A stretch of DNA of 64,000 nt from Chaetoceros tenuissimus (lineage: Eukaryota > Bacillariophyta > Thalassiosirophyceae > Chaetocerotales > Chaetocerotaceae). Location of the stretch: positions 620,001-684,000 of the forward strand of contig BLLK01000047.1 in NCBI GenBank assembly GCA_021927905.1, given 5' to 3'. The notes beneath the pieces are model-generated. The model searched no databases and had not been told where the DNA came from. It saw only the letters and a program-made list of their open reading frames with translations. Shown one piece after another: positions 51,381 through 63,094 of this stretch. Numbering within the stretch: position 1 is the stretch's first letter; every line of letters begins with the position of its first letter. The position numbers were made by a program, and so were the translations under genes.

Positions 51381-54300
51381 ATGGAGGCAGCAAGACACAT
51401 ATCTGAAGAGGCAAGGATCGTCCTGACCACTCTTCGTACTGGTCCTCCTGACATTGCCCATGGTCTTCTCGTACAGAATCTAGTCAACCTTAGACTTGCA
51501 ATCAAGGCACAAACTGTGATACCCAATACAAAATCAAGTAAACAGATTAAGCCCCCTCCAGTGCAAGAGGAGACACAAGGGAGTTCCTATGTACAACCAT
51601 TTCTAGATGTGATTTTAAACCCTAGAGCTGCTGGTCCCCATACACTTGTAGCATTGAGATCCCTTTATCGTCTGTTGAAGAGAAGATCCATTATATTAAG
51701 TCATGGAATTGATTATCAGGTCAATGCTGATATGGCTAATCTAATGAGGGGGATATTAGCTTGTAGATTTGAACAAACAGATGTAGGCAATGATGAAGCT
51801 GTCGAAATGGCTATTGCGGATTTACTCAGTCTCATCATTGAACTTGATGAACAGAGAGAAATGGATCCTAATATATTGATGGACGGGTTTAATACTGTGT
51901 TTGTGACGAGAAATACATTTGTACATAGTCCTGCGCTTTGTTATCATTTTGAACAAGTTTTAGGTGTTTTTGTAACAGAAATGTTTGGGTCTATTCATAA
52001 AGGCAATAGTGCATCAGGGTGTAAAATGATTTTGCAGTTTCTTGTGAGTCAGTTGCTTCATACGCCGATGAATCTTGAAGATGGGATTGTGTCTACTGGA
52101 AGTACTGGAGAAATTATGGCTAGTGCACTTCATGATGCAACTAGGATCTTGAGTTTAAGACTGATTCAATCTTCGTTGCGTAAGGCTTGGTCACCTGTAG
52201 ACCCAATGGACATTGACTCGGAAACTAAGGATAATGATGGTGAAGAGAAATTGAAAGTTGACTTGGTCGGTGAAGAAATGGAGGAAATCTTGAAAATCAT
52301 TGGAGATGATCTTTGTCTTTCGATCTTAATCGTTGGGCAAGGAATTTGGCAATACCAAGATCCAACCAGTGGAGCTGTGCCTGGAATGATTTCCATCCAA
52401 GTGTTATCCGAAATTTGTACAACACTAGCTACCATGTGGGGCCTACCATCCTTACGACTCAAATTGACTTTGCAATTTGAGAGCATTTTCTCGGGATTTT
52501 ACCAAAGAGCATTGTCATTATTACGAAGATTACCAGTGCCTGTGGATAGTTATACATTCAGTGCTAATCAAATATTTGATGCTGAGGTTGAAGTAATATT
52601 GGAGTCCCTTGTCGACATTATCTGTCTTCATGATCCTGGAACAAATAATGGATTGGGACTTGGGGCTTTTGAAACATTCTTTGTAACCTATGATTGTAAC
52701 CTATATCGTTCAGATTTGGCATCGGGACTTGTAAAAGAGTTGAGCAGATGTTGTGGAGGAAGTGTCGATGAATTTGGACAATTGATACCTGCTGGACCTG
52801 TTGCTGGAATGAGTAGAGCTACCAGTATGCAGGCTGACGTTTCTGGTCCAGCTACTCCTACCAAAAGTGAATCCAATTTAGGTGGTGCCTCTGGATTTCA
52901 GAATGTGTCCAATGACGATATTGAATTGCGACATGTTCCTGCGCATCTCCGTGAACTCTGTGCTGAAGCTCTGTTAGGTGTCATGAAATCCCTCTTTGCT
53001 GTTTCTACCCAGACAAAGGGCGAAGAGGAAAAGGATGAAAACGTCTCCACTGTGAAGGATCTCGAAAATGTTAAGAATCAGAAACGCCTTCTTCGAGAAG
53101 CTGCAACAAAATTTAACGAGAAAGCATCCAAAGGATTCGTATTCTTAGTAGAAAAAGAAATACTCACAGAACCGGTAGGCCCCAAGGATGTAGCAGAATT
53201 TCTTCGTAATGGCATTACTCTTGGTATGGAGAAAGTGAAGATAGGTGAATATTTAGGTAACTCTGGAAAAGCTCCACAAGCAGGAAAATCGCCGCCTAAT
53301 TGGGAAAGAGATTGGTTCCATAAAGAGACTTTGAAGGAATATTGCGCGTCATTTCATTTCAAAGATCAAACTCTACTTGACTGTCTACGAATGTTTTTGA
53401 CGTCATTCCGACTTCCAGGTGAAGCTCAACAAATTGATCGCATCTTGCAAGCATTTTCAGAAAGCGCTGCATCTCAATGTATCGAATCAAAAGAAATATT
53501 TTCACAGGATCCAAAGAAAGCTGCTGATGCAGCTTATCTCCTCTCCTTCAGTATAATCATGTTGAATACGGATCTGCATAATAATAATATCCGGGCTGAT
53601 CGCAAGATGAAAGTAGAAGATTTCATCAAGAACAATACCGATTATGGCAAGGATATCATGGATGAAGATAAAAAGTTCCCTAGGGATTTTCTTGTGAGTA
53701 TATATGAAAGTATTAGAGACAATCAAATTAAAACGATGGGCGAAGGTGCAGATGGTGTAATGACTTCTGAAAGATGGAAGGACGTACTAAGAGGAAAAGA
53801 GCCTGAGAGTAAAGAGCTACCAGTATCATGTACAGATGATATGAAGCATCTTATTGCTGAAAATATGTGGCTTCCAGTCCTTTCTGCAATCAGAGGTTTT
53901 TGGAGTGTACCCAATGAGGATCATGCGCGACACAGTAGTAATAGAACTGGAATGCTTGGTTCCCAGGGCGCTCGGCTTGGTGTTGATCTATCCATGGCAA
54001 TGCTAAGAGGACTCAGGAATTTATCCAAATTGGATATATTTCAGGATTTGTTTGTTCGGCTATGTTTCTGTACAGGTTTGATTGGAGATTATGTCAATGA
54101 TGCTGTAGAGCGTACTGCCGCTTTCGTAGACTCAGTAGAGCGCCAAAGTGCTGTAGTTGTTGTGATTCAGATTGCAATGGAATGTGCAGACCTCTTAGGT
54201 GCTGAAGGATGGAAAGCTGTGTTCTCTATCTTGTTTGAGCTACGCGACTTGAAACTGATTGGTGGGCGAAAAATGAATAGAACTTTGTTATGCGAAGGTG

Positions 54301-56314
54301 ATGTTGATTTGCTCACCACTGATGCTAGACGAGACTGGGAGATGCTCATCGTGAAGGAATGTTTTGAGGCCACTGGAGGATCTTCTCGCGTCAACAAGGG
54401 TCCAGCAAAACGCGGGGGCTTCCTGAATTCTTTAATCTTTGGATCACCTACGCAAGTATCGCCTCCACCAGCGGTCTCTCCTTCATCTCGTGACGCGCCG
54501 ATCTTGAAGTTGTCTGAACATGGAAAAGAGGAGCTTGTTTTGTGGGATGATTTGGCTCCAAGTGACATAGAAGATGAAGGAGAAAAATCTCATGAGGTGA
54601 CACCTTCTGTCCTTACACTTGGAGGAGCATTTGAGAAGCTCCTTATTCAAGAAAATAGAACTGCGCAAGATGGTCCAGTTACTGGTCTTGAAACTTATGA
54701 AGATACTAGAGTATCTCGTTTATCGCCACGTGCTCGTGTCCGCAAACGCCTTGAATTTATCTGCAATTTCTCCAACTTTATCTCTGAAACAAAGTTCATG
54801 GATATTAATGACCTGAATATTTTGCTCAAAGCGCTGATTGATGTTATCAATGGAACTACAATTCGCCTTGGTCAATCTACATTCCCAATATACTTAAGTC
54901 CAGCCTCGGAAGCATTGGGTGAAGTCTGGCTTTGTGAAATAACACTGAAGAATAAAGATCGCACTGCAAAGATATGGGAGAGTCGACTAAAACCTCATTT
55001 TACATCGAAGTTGAAGAGACAGCTTGATATCAAGAAAGATCCTATGATTTCTATTATTCCTGTGGCTGAGAAGCTTGTAACTGGTCTGCTAAGAATATGT
55101 TACAATAATGTTCACAGAAAGGACGTCAATAACGATATTCTCGAAACTTTGGAATGTCTCTATGCTCAGGACTGTGTTGTAGAGGTCATTTCAAGAAGCA
55201 ACTTGAATCTGAATAAACATATATCAGAGGGATTATGGAGAATCTGTCGAGATGTTGATGGCTTAAGAATGATTGATAATCAAGGCTGGGATGGATTATT
55301 TGGTTTGATTCAGTATTGTGCAACAAATGGCGAAACTCTGAGTCCAATTAAAGGTACTGGAAAACCCACAGCCCTTGCTGAAGATGATCCAGCCCTTCAA
55401 GCATTCCGTTCAATTCATTTGATGCTTCGTTCGCCCGAATTACGAGATGTGGTACCATTTAGAATAGTTCATTGCATACGTACTCTCATCAAGGGAGGTG
55501 AAGAAAAGAGGTGCCCAAAGCTAAGTGTCGCTGGACTCGACTTGTTATCTCTTCTACATGCTAGATTACAGTCTTTAATTGCAAGATCCTCGGAAAATAA
55601 GAACGAAGAAGATGTTATCTTTTGGGCTAATTGTTGGTATTCAATTGTAGAGGGTATGGCAAATGCATCTGATAGCAAGTATCCAGTGAGTATCATTGAT
55701 TGAGTTTGGGTTAGTTGATTTCACTTCTTTATCTTATTGTTGCTAACATTAGATTTTGTCTTTTTTAGGGAACGAGACAGCATGCTATTCAAATGTTTAC
55801 TGATTCTTTGATGGACAGACATGGTCAAGATGTTCCAGTTCCTGAACTCTGTAAAATCTTGAATGGAGTCTCATTACCAATGGCAAAGTCGAGAATTGTA
55901 GAGCTCATCGAAAGCCAAAATGACCTTCAATTTGATAGTGACGCAATCATGATAGAATTTGAACTATGTATTAGTTTGATCTTCAAGCCGTTTTTGCACT
56001 ATCTAAATCGTCTCTCTGCAAGTCCTGAGAATCTATCAACGGTCTGGATTTCCATGCTATCAATAATTGCAGAACTGTTCAGTGTAGACAAGGCACAACT
56101 ATCGGTACCGGTCAATCTATTCAAGGCATTCCAGCAACTTGCTACTGAGCACCTTCGTAATGCTGTGATGATTCTTATGTCAAAGGGTCTAGTCGAGACA
56201 GATGGAAATGGAGAAGAAAATATAACTAGTGCCACCTGGCAAAAGATTGAAGAGATTGAGTTTGTCAAGTCATTTATTTCCGAATGGAAAGATTCTGTAA
56301 AGATTTCAGAGTAA
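51381..56314 (+). CDS. Large ARF guanine-nucleotide exchange factor (GBF1/GNOM type, Sec7 domain)
   Basis: Exon 1 51381-55685, intron 83 nt, exon 2 55769-56314 (joins DSKYP-GTRQHAIQMF); 1616 residues. Activates ARF GTPases on Golgi or endosome membranes. N-terminal DCB/HUS region (~1-540), then Sec7 (~565-760) with the invariant glutamate in FRLPGEAQQIDRIL and SIIMLNTDLHNNN; HDS regions follow to the C-terminus. KMKVEDFIKNNTDYG fits the GBF1/GNOM subgroup. Sec7 is normally preceded by a short loop; here ~55 residues rich in Ser/Thr (SRATSMQADVSGP) plus another ~100-residue Ser/Pro linker after Sec7 (SPPPAVSPSSRD) may be regulatory. Near complete by family length. Confidence 0.94.
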
Positions 56315-56412
56315 AGTTTTGAAGACGTTTTTAAAAAGAAAAAATAATGTGATAATGTTCTAAAGTGTCCAATTACTGAATTCAGAATGCTTTACATATT
56401 TACATATATTTA

Positions 56413-57633
56413 TTACTGTGGAGGAGTTACAATGTCTAGCTCTCTAGCAATTGGCCCTCTCAATGTGATCAACTCCATAAATGCAATTTGATTGTAATTC
56501 ATAAACTGCAAATAACTATCACGATCTAACATTGTCTTGTCTAATCCTAAAATATTACAAATCTCTTCATAGATTTTCATGTCCTCAGGATCCAAGTCAG
56601 GACGAAGGATTGGAGCAGGAATATCTGTGTTTTTATCAGATGCAACCATGAAGCCTCCATCTGCTTTTCTAGGTTCATTAGATGCTTTTGCCATGATAGG
56701 AGGGATGAGTGGTGGGAATTCAGCATAGCTATCCACGTTTTGAAACAACCAATGTCCATCTTTAACAAAGGCACCCCTAGTATGGCTAAACATTTGCTTT
56801 GGTGTACCTATACGATCATTAGTAGTGGAACCTTCACCTTGACGGTAATTATCCTCTACAATGACATACTTTACGCCCTGTTGTACCAACCTTGGGATTC
56901 TCTTTACCAGATGTTGATGATCGTCAATGAAAACAAGGATTTTTGGGTTCTTTTGTTCCCTGTAATGCTTTCGAATATCAAGTTGTGACAGATCAATAAA
57001 GTTATCCCCAGTGTAATAGGTAGTTAAATTCGACTTGTCGATCCATCTTTCACCTTGTTCACAGATTGGCTTTGGTTCAGGATCTGTAGAAATGATTTTT
57101 GTATAAGGCCATGCTTTTCGAATAAAATATGTGGAGACTCCAGCATTGATACCTGATTCTACAACTAGACTAGGTTGAATTTTTCGAACTGTTGTATATA
57201 ATGCAAGGGCATGATTGATTCTGATCCCACACATGTTTACTGGATCAGGTCTATTCTTGTATATTTTGATAAATTCCTTCAACCAATGTTCGCGAGGTTC
57301 CAATAAGATCTTTCTTACATCCTTGTGTATGAAGTTATCCCCTTTGAACACAAAAGGATTTTGAGGAGCTTCTTTTGCCACAGCGGGCCAATTTGGCCAA
57401 GATAATGTTCGCACATTGCTACTGATTGAAGATAAAGCAGGTCTATCCTGGACTGTAACTGTATTCTGTTTCTTCTCTACAGCCTTTTTTACAGATTCTT
57501 CTTGACAGAGAATTTTACTTGTGTAGTAGCCACTGAAGAATATGGCGAATGAGTAAGAGAGGGTGAAGAAACAGAGACAAATCGCTGTCTTTTTGTTCCC
57601 CCGCTTCTTCTTTTGACGCAGTAACTTCTGCAT
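56413..57633 (-). CDS. Type II membrane protein with CmcI-like methyltransferase fold
   Basis: 406 residues. Basic start (MQKLLRQKKKRGNKK) and one helix (~17-38, AICLCFFTLSYSFAIFFSGYY) make a Golgi-type signal anchor; the rest would be luminal. The catalytic region carries VVESGINAGVSTYFI (~150-164, SAM-type E-x-G-x-x-x-G-x-S loop), STDPEP, and FIDDHQH, the pattern of cephalosporin hydroxylase/CmcI-like class I methyltransferases that often modify sugars. Conserved Arg/His after it (YVIVEDNYRQGEGSTTND). The substrate is unknown; a role on glycans is inferred from the anchor. Single exon. Confidence 0.72.
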   Translation of the reverse strand: MQKLLRQKKKRGNKKTAICLCFFTLSYSFAIFFSGYYTSKILCQEESVKKAVEKKQNTVTVQDRPALSSISSNVRTLSWPNWPAVAKEAPQNPFVFKGDNFIHKDVRKILLEPREHWLKEFIKIYKNRPDPVNMCGIRINHALALYTTVRKIQPSLVVESGINAGVSTYFIRKAWPYTKIISTDPEPKPICEQGERWIDKSNLTTYYTGDNFIDLSQLDIRKHYREQKNPKILVFIDDHQHLVKRIPRLVQQGVKYVIVEDNYRQGEGSTTNDRIGTPKQMFSHTRGAFVKDGHWLFQNVDSYAEFPPLIPPIMAKASNEPRKADGGFMVASDKNTDIPAPILRPDLDPEDMKIYEEICNILGLDKTMLDRDSYLQFMNYNQIAFMELITLRGPIARELDIVTPPQ

Positions 57634-58054
57634 GGTGCGCTATTGATGCAATTGGTGATGTAGATGGAGTTATAGTAAGGAACTTTGAAGGTGGGATAGG
57701 TTGTCTATTGCAAAGAGTGTGGCAATGTAATGTATTCACATCCCAAAAAGAGAATGCATGAAAAGTGAAAAGACAACTTGTTCTTTGTCAATCGCCGATG
57801 AGCATAAAATAGTCACAAACAAGTTTGTTTTAGTAGAAATAGCCACACGTGAATAAGGACTAGCTACTTAAAGATGAAAGTGAATAGCCTTTTTAAAATG
57901 CCTGACAGACACCATATCCACATTTTCAATTTACATCATGAAAAATTCAATATTCAAGAAGACTGTGTTACAATTACTTTACATCGTTACAGCTATCGTC
58001 ACTATCTCAATTCAGAAATACATTGTATAGACTTCACTACAATTAGGTTAACAA
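57634..58054. other. Divergent promoter region (421 bp)
   Basis: Between the methyltransferase-like and PPPDE genes. A short ORF overlapping the PPPDE start in another frame is not convincing; no gene seen. Confidence 0.5.
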
Positions 58055-58810
58055 ATGAGCTTTGGAGGCACAGGTGGTCGTACGAAAATGACTTCAAAAG
58101 TTACTTTGAATTTATACGACTTATCTCCTGCGAATGAATACTTGTATGCACTTGGCCTAGGCCTACATCATTCAGGAATTGAAATACTTGGTACCGAGTA
58201 CTCATTCGCTTCTGGCGCTGGAATTTTCGAAGCACCACCCAAAGTAGCTGGTGGAGCGATTTATCGTGAATCGATAGAATTAGGATATATGCAAGGAGGG
58301 TCAACCGAAGTCAAACGGGTCTTGGACGAACTCAAGCAAGAATTTGCACCGGATAAATACAATCTCATCAAAAAGAATTGTAACCATTTTGCAAATGCTC
58401 TCGTGTATGCTTTGTTACAGAAACAGATCCCTAGTCATATAAATCGTTTGGCGAACATTGGAAGTTGTATGAGTTGCCTCTTGCCAAAACAAATGTTGGA
58501 AAATGCTCCTGTTGGTGATCCGAACAACCAGAATAGCTCTTCGAATTCTGGATATCAAGTATATCCTTCCCGTAATCAGGCTCAAAATGATGTGAAGAAG
58601 TCTTCAGTCAGTGCATTCAGTGGTAGTGGTATGACATTAGGTTCTTCGTCTTCGAGCACGAGTAGCAGTGGAAACAGTAGTGGATTAGGTAATTTCTTTG
58701 GAAATAGTGGTAGCACTGCCGGAAACAAAAGTGGATCGGATGACCTGACAGATAGAAGAGAAAAGGCAAGAATGGCAGCTTTGGCGAGATTGAATCAAAA
58801 GATTTCGTAA
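58055..58810 (+). CDS. PPPDE/DeSI-type deubiquitinase or deSUMOylase
   Basis: 251 residues. PPPDE papain-like domain at ~15-150: active-site His in LGLHHSGIEILGTEYSF and active-site Cys in KKNCNHFANAL, in the permuted His-then-Cys order of this family; GGAIYRESIELGYMQG matches DESI2 relatives. The C-terminal ~100 residues are a Ser/Gly/Asn-rich low-complexity tail (SSSSTSSSGNSSGLG), unlike animal DESI2. Removes ubiquitin or SUMO from proteins. Single exon. Confidence 0.93.
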   Translation: MSFGGTGGRTKMTSKVTLNLYDLSPANEYLYALGLGLHHSGIEILGTEYSFASGAGIFEAPPKVAGGAIYRESIELGYMQGGSTEVKRVLDELKQEFAPDKYNLIKKNCNHFANALVYALLQKQIPSHINRLANIGSCMSCLLPKQMLENAPVGDPNNQNSSSNSGYQVYPSRNQAQNDVKKSSVSAFSGSGMTLGSSSSSTSSSGNSSGLGNFFGNSGSTAGNKSGSDDLTDRREKARMAALARLNQKIS

Positions 58811-58877
58811 AATTATACGACCATTTGTAAAATTAAAATTGTTTCTATAGCTGTGAATATCTGGCTAGATTGATGAT

Positions 58878-60524
58878 TTAGCCAAAGAGCTTATAAGCAT
58901 ATAATTTATAGCTTGCAAATGCATCGCGATAGAGTTGCAACTTGGATTCATCTGTACTTGGCGTCACTACACAATCCTCCATGGCTACAGTTTGTTGTGA
59001 AATGTATTCATTTACTGGAATACCAGTTGCACATGCTCCTGCTTGGAATGCAGCTCCTAGTGCAGCTGACTCAGGTTCAGTTGGAAATGTTAATTCCACT
59101 TCCATGACATCTGCAAGCATTTGCCTCCAAAATTTATTTTTGGATCCACCGCCTACAACCATGATGGATTTAGGTTGAAAACCTTCACCACAAGATGTTC
59201 GCATTTCTTCCAAAGCATTGGCCATTGTGTATGTAATTCCTTCCATTGCGCATCTATACATGATTCCGGCATTGTTGCCATTCATACAATTCATGTTTTG
59301 GGCATTGACTCCTAATAATGCGCCAAAGGAATGAGGCCAATTTGGTGTTCTCTCTCCTCCTAAATATGGCAAAAAGGTCAAACCATTGCATCCAGCTGGG
59401 ACTGATTCTGCTAACTTTGTCGCTTCTTCGTGAGTAAGTTTTTGATCGGATGTCGAACACCAATGCTCCAAAACAGAATTCAGCACTGCTGTGCAGGACA
59501 TGATACAAACCAATGGAAGATGATTTCCAGTCGCATCATTGAAAGGCAACACAGCAGTTCCTGTTTTCACTGGACTTGTAGATACACCAAAGATTGTTCC
59601 GCTTGTCCCCAATGACATGACTGCTGTTCCAGGTTCAATGCATTTACATCCCATTGCAGAAGCCATATTATCACCTGTTCCCACACTGATTGGAACAACA
59701 GTGTCGGTTGCAATGCCAAGAATTTCTTTCCACTTCTTGGACAAGTATCCACTCACTTCATTAGGGCCTAAAACTTTTGGCAATTTCTTCCAGTAATCTT
59801 CATCTATAATGTCAGTCAATTCTTTCACATACTCAGGTTTAGATGGGTGCAGATATCCACTTCCACTTGCATCTCCTGCATCAGTGATTGGAACAACTTT
59901 AGATATGTCAACATGTGATACGTCAGGTTTGTACTCCTTGATCTCTTGTTCAGTCACAAGTTTATCATCCATATCATATCCAATCCCAGTTTCCAACACC
60001 AAATTTACATAATCATGAGGTAGAATCAACCAACGTAATTTAGCAAACAATTCAGGTTCATTCCGTTTGAACCAAAGACTTTTCGGAGCTGTGAATCCAG
60101 CTGGTACTTCGACACTACAATCTTGTTTGAGTAAATCTCGTAGAACAGAGGTAGCTTTTTCTGAATATTCTTGTGCTTCATCTGCAGCTTCAACGTCACA
60201 CCATAATTTTGCCGATCGAATGACTTGTAATTCATCATCCAGTGGTACCATTCCATGTTGTTGTCCACTGACTCCTATTCCTGCAAGCACTATTTCATCC
60301 GAGTCAAGAGTTAATGATATTTCTTTCATACATGTATGCAATGTTTTGATCCATTTATGAGGATGCTGTTCTGCTCTACCTGGTGTTTTGGTAGCATCTG
60401 CTGGGTCAAGATCATGAGGTGCAGACGCTCTTGCGATGATTTCTTTCTGAGTTGGGTTATAGAGAACTGCCTTTGTAGATTGTGTTCCGCAATCAAGTCC
60501 GAGATAAACTTTGGTAGGGGACAT
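58878..60524 (-). CDS. Xylulokinase (FGGY family)
   Basis: 548 residues; phosphorylates D-xylulose to xylulose-5-phosphate feeding the pentose phosphate pathway. N-terminal ATPase motif YLGLDCGTQSTKAVLY, catalytic region GIGVSGQQHGMV, the FGGY signatures MGCKCIEPGTAVMSLGTSGTIFG region and GLTFLPYLGGERTP, and C-terminal ESAALGAAFQAG with the second phosphate-binding motif VVGGGSKNKFW. The ATG at 60524 is chosen because it puts the ATPase motif at residue ~6, as in other xylulokinases; an in-frame upstream ATG at 60626 would add a 34-residue hydrophobic stretch of uncertain meaning (possibly an anchor, possibly chance in the 5' UTR). Confidence 0.93.
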   Translation of the reverse strand: MSPTKVYLGLDCGTQSTKAVLYNPTQKEIIARASAPHDLDPADATKTPGRAEQHPHKWIKTLHTCMKEISLTLDSDEIVLAGIGVSGQQHGMVPLDDELQVIRSAKLWCDVEAADEAQEYSEKATSVLRDLLKQDCSVEVPAGFTAPKSLWFKRNEPELFAKLRWLILPHDYVNLVLETGIGYDMDDKLVTEQEIKEYKPDVSHVDISKVVPITDAGDASGSGYLHPSKPEYVKELTDIIDEDYWKKLPKVLGPNEVSGYLSKKWKEILGIATDTVVPISVGTGDNMASAMGCKCIEPGTAVMSLGTSGTIFGVSTSPVKTGTAVLPFNDATGNHLPLVCIMSCTAVLNSVLEHWCSTSDQKLTHEEATKLAESVPAGCNGLTFLPYLGGERTPNWPHSFGALLGVNAQNMNCMNGNNAGIMYRCAMEGITYTMANALEEMRTSCGEGFQPKSIMVVGGGSKNKFWRQMLADVMEVELTFPTEPESAALGAAFQAGACATGIPVNEYISQQTVAMEDCVVTPSTDESKLQLYRDAFASYKLYAYKLFG

Positions 60525-60898
60525 GTTTGCAAGTAAGATAAATATATTCTTGATGAACATGTACAGATGGAGGAATGTTGAGATGAGTACAAACACTTGC
60601 AATGATAGTATTGATTTCTTCAACATGCAAATGAATGCGTGTTTTAGCAGCACAGTAGCAATACATAGTAGGTATCTATCTTCATATCTTCTCTTCTCTT
60701 GAGGAAAGATAAGTGTCTATTTTTAAATAAGAGTAATTTAGACAAGGTAATTTTTTATAACCGTTTCGAACATGTTCACTTTTGTGACCGTTATCCATTA
60801 CAGTACAAGATAGGAACCACTGCGTGCTTGCTGCTTGCATCATCAGCATACAATCATAACCACCAGAAAAGTCTAAATTCATAACTCCACCTTTTAAC
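60525..60898. other. Divergent promoter region (374 bp)
   Basis: Between xylulokinase and the ABC transporter. No gene or strong motif. Confidence 0.5.
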
Positions 60899-62985
60899 AT
60901 GAGTGACGACGAAAATGAAAAGTTAAATGTGAATAATCACATGCCCCTCGTGAAGCTGAAAGTGGAGAACATTACCTATAAACGCCCCTTGCCAACAACT
61001 TCAACTAGAGCGTCACTTAATCAATCTATTCGTAAAAAGAATGATGATGCTTCAGATGCAAATGAAACTAGTGCTGAGAAAGTCATATTGAATAATGTAT
61101 CCCCTCCAGCTATTCAGCCGTACAAATTACAAGGATGGATGGGTCCAAGTGGTAGTGGCAAAACAAGTCTACTCTCAATTGTTGCGGGGATGATTGATTA
61201 TAACCCTGAATACTTTTCTGATGAAAGTTATATTGGAATTAATGATGATCCGCGAAATATATTAACCAATAAAAGTTCGAGAGTAAGAGGTCTTTCTGGT
61301 ATTGTCTGGCAAGATGATTTGTTACTTTCTAATTTGACCGTGAGGGAAACCATTGAATTTGCTGCTAGACTCAAAACTCCGAAGCAGGGGTTGGACAATA
61401 TAGATGCATTAGTGGATGATGTGTTGAAAGATTTGGGATTGACAGAAGTTCAACATTCATTGATTGGAAATCAGACTGGTGGTAAAGGAAGAGGTATATC
61501 GGGAGGTGAAAGGAAACGTGTAAGTTGTGCACAAGAATTAGTAACAAGGCCACCATTGATTTTTCTAGATGTAAGTGGACTTTATTTCTTTGTATTATAT
61601 GATATGCATAACCTAGTTAATACTAACCCCTTATTTAAAAGGAGCCTACTTCGGGTTTAGACTCATCTGCTGCACTTGATTTAATGAAGACTCTTCAGAA
61701 GCTTTGCAAAAAAGGTGGGCATTCAATTGTAACAGTAATTCATCAGCCGCGTACAACCATATTTGAACTATTTGACGACTTGCTTTTATTGAGTAAGGGA
61801 GAAGAAATTTTCAGTGGGCGAGCGCATATGGCAAGAAATGTTTTGGAATCATGTCCAATAGTTGGAACTCCATTGCCAGAACAAACAAACATTGCAGACT
61901 GGATTTTGGATCTCATCATTGTTGATGAAAAGAGAATGTTATTACCATCTTCAAACACTAGTGACGAGGAAGAATGTACATCAAGTGGCAGATGTTTACC
62001 TACTCATTGGCAAAGATGGAAACAAGATCAGAAGAAAGAACTATCAGAACATGTTCGAGTTGTGAAGAATAAATTTCTTCGACTTTCTACTTTGGAGGAA
62101 TTGAAAAATAGCATGCCAAAATATGCAGCTCCATTCCTTGTGCAGCTCCAATTATTGACTCGACGTGCGGTGATACAAACCAAGGGAGAAAAGATCTCTA
62201 GAGTGACCATCATTGCTAGCTGTTGCTATATTTTGTTCGAGTCCATTATGTGGTTTCGTCTGACGAATGATACAAATCATATCTATCAGAGAAATTCCTT
62301 GATTTTCTTTTTGATTATTGCCCAAGCAAATGGAGTTGTGATCTCATCGGTGCCTGTATTCAAAGGTTTTGAGATGGCACTACTAAAGAGAGAACGTGCC
62401 AAGAAAATGTATCGTGTCTTTCCATATTTTCTTGCAAAGACAACTGCAGACGTTACTACTACCATCTTGTTGCCATTGTTACATGCAATGGCTGTATTCT
62501 TTTTGACAAATATGAGACTGACAGAGCATGGTGGATCCTTTTTTATGTTTTCATTTCTGTTCTACCTCACTTTGACAGCTGCTCAAAGTTTCGGGTTGCT
62601 CATGAGTGTTGCGCTGCCAACATTACAATTTGCTCTAGTCATCACTCCAGCTTTGACCATCTTCCTCTTTATAGTCGGCGGATTCTACATACCCTTTGCA
62701 AATATGCCTGCATGGATTAGCTGGTTGAGATGGTTTTCCTTCGCCACTTATGGATATTGTGGTCTACTTGTGAATGAATGGTCAGGCAATGATATTCCAT
62801 GTGCAGAAACTGTATCTCTCCAAATCGGGCCACAAAATCTCTGTCCATTACCTGGAGACGAAGTATTGCAATCTTTAGGAATCACAGGAGTCTTGTCAAG
62901 TATTTGGTTCAATATCGTGATGCTTATCGTGATACAAGTATTGTGTCGTGGTACTGCTTACAAACTTTTACGAAACTCCCGTTAA
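60899..62985 (+). CDS. ABCG-type half transporter
   Basis: Exon 1 60899-61570, intron 71 nt, exon 2 61642-62985; 671 residues. The intron falls inside Walker B and splicing gives PPLIFLD-EPTSGLDS. ABC domain first: Walker A GPSGSGKTSL (~80-89), Q-loop WQDDLLLSNLTVRE, signature GISGGERKR, H-loop TVIHQPR. Then six membrane helices (~430-660), with the typical G subfamily FYIPFANMPAWISWLRWFSF...YGY before the last helix. Domain order ABC-then-TM is diagnostic of the ABCG/White group. Works as a dimer moving lipids or xenobiotics; the substrate is unknown. Confidence 0.95.
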
Positions 62986-63094
62986 AATGATAGCTAGGTA
63001 TTCATAATTACTTTTAAAATATAGATGATATATATTTCATAAACATTATAAGCTAATTTAATTCATAAATTTACCTTAGAATATGCGTACTCTG
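62986..63094. other. Short convergent 3' spacer
   Basis: AT-rich 109 bp between the ABC transporter and LRR gene 3' ends. Confidence 0.5.

Noticed and set aside
57874-58137. 87-codon frame overlapping the PPPDE gene start
   Set aside because: Different frame from the well-supported PPPDE protein; no family features.
60525-60626. Hydrophobic N-terminal extension of xylulokinase as a membrane anchor
   Set aside because: Xylulokinases are soluble and start just before the ATPase motif; the upstream stretch reads like AT-rich 5' UTR. Kept as an alternative only.
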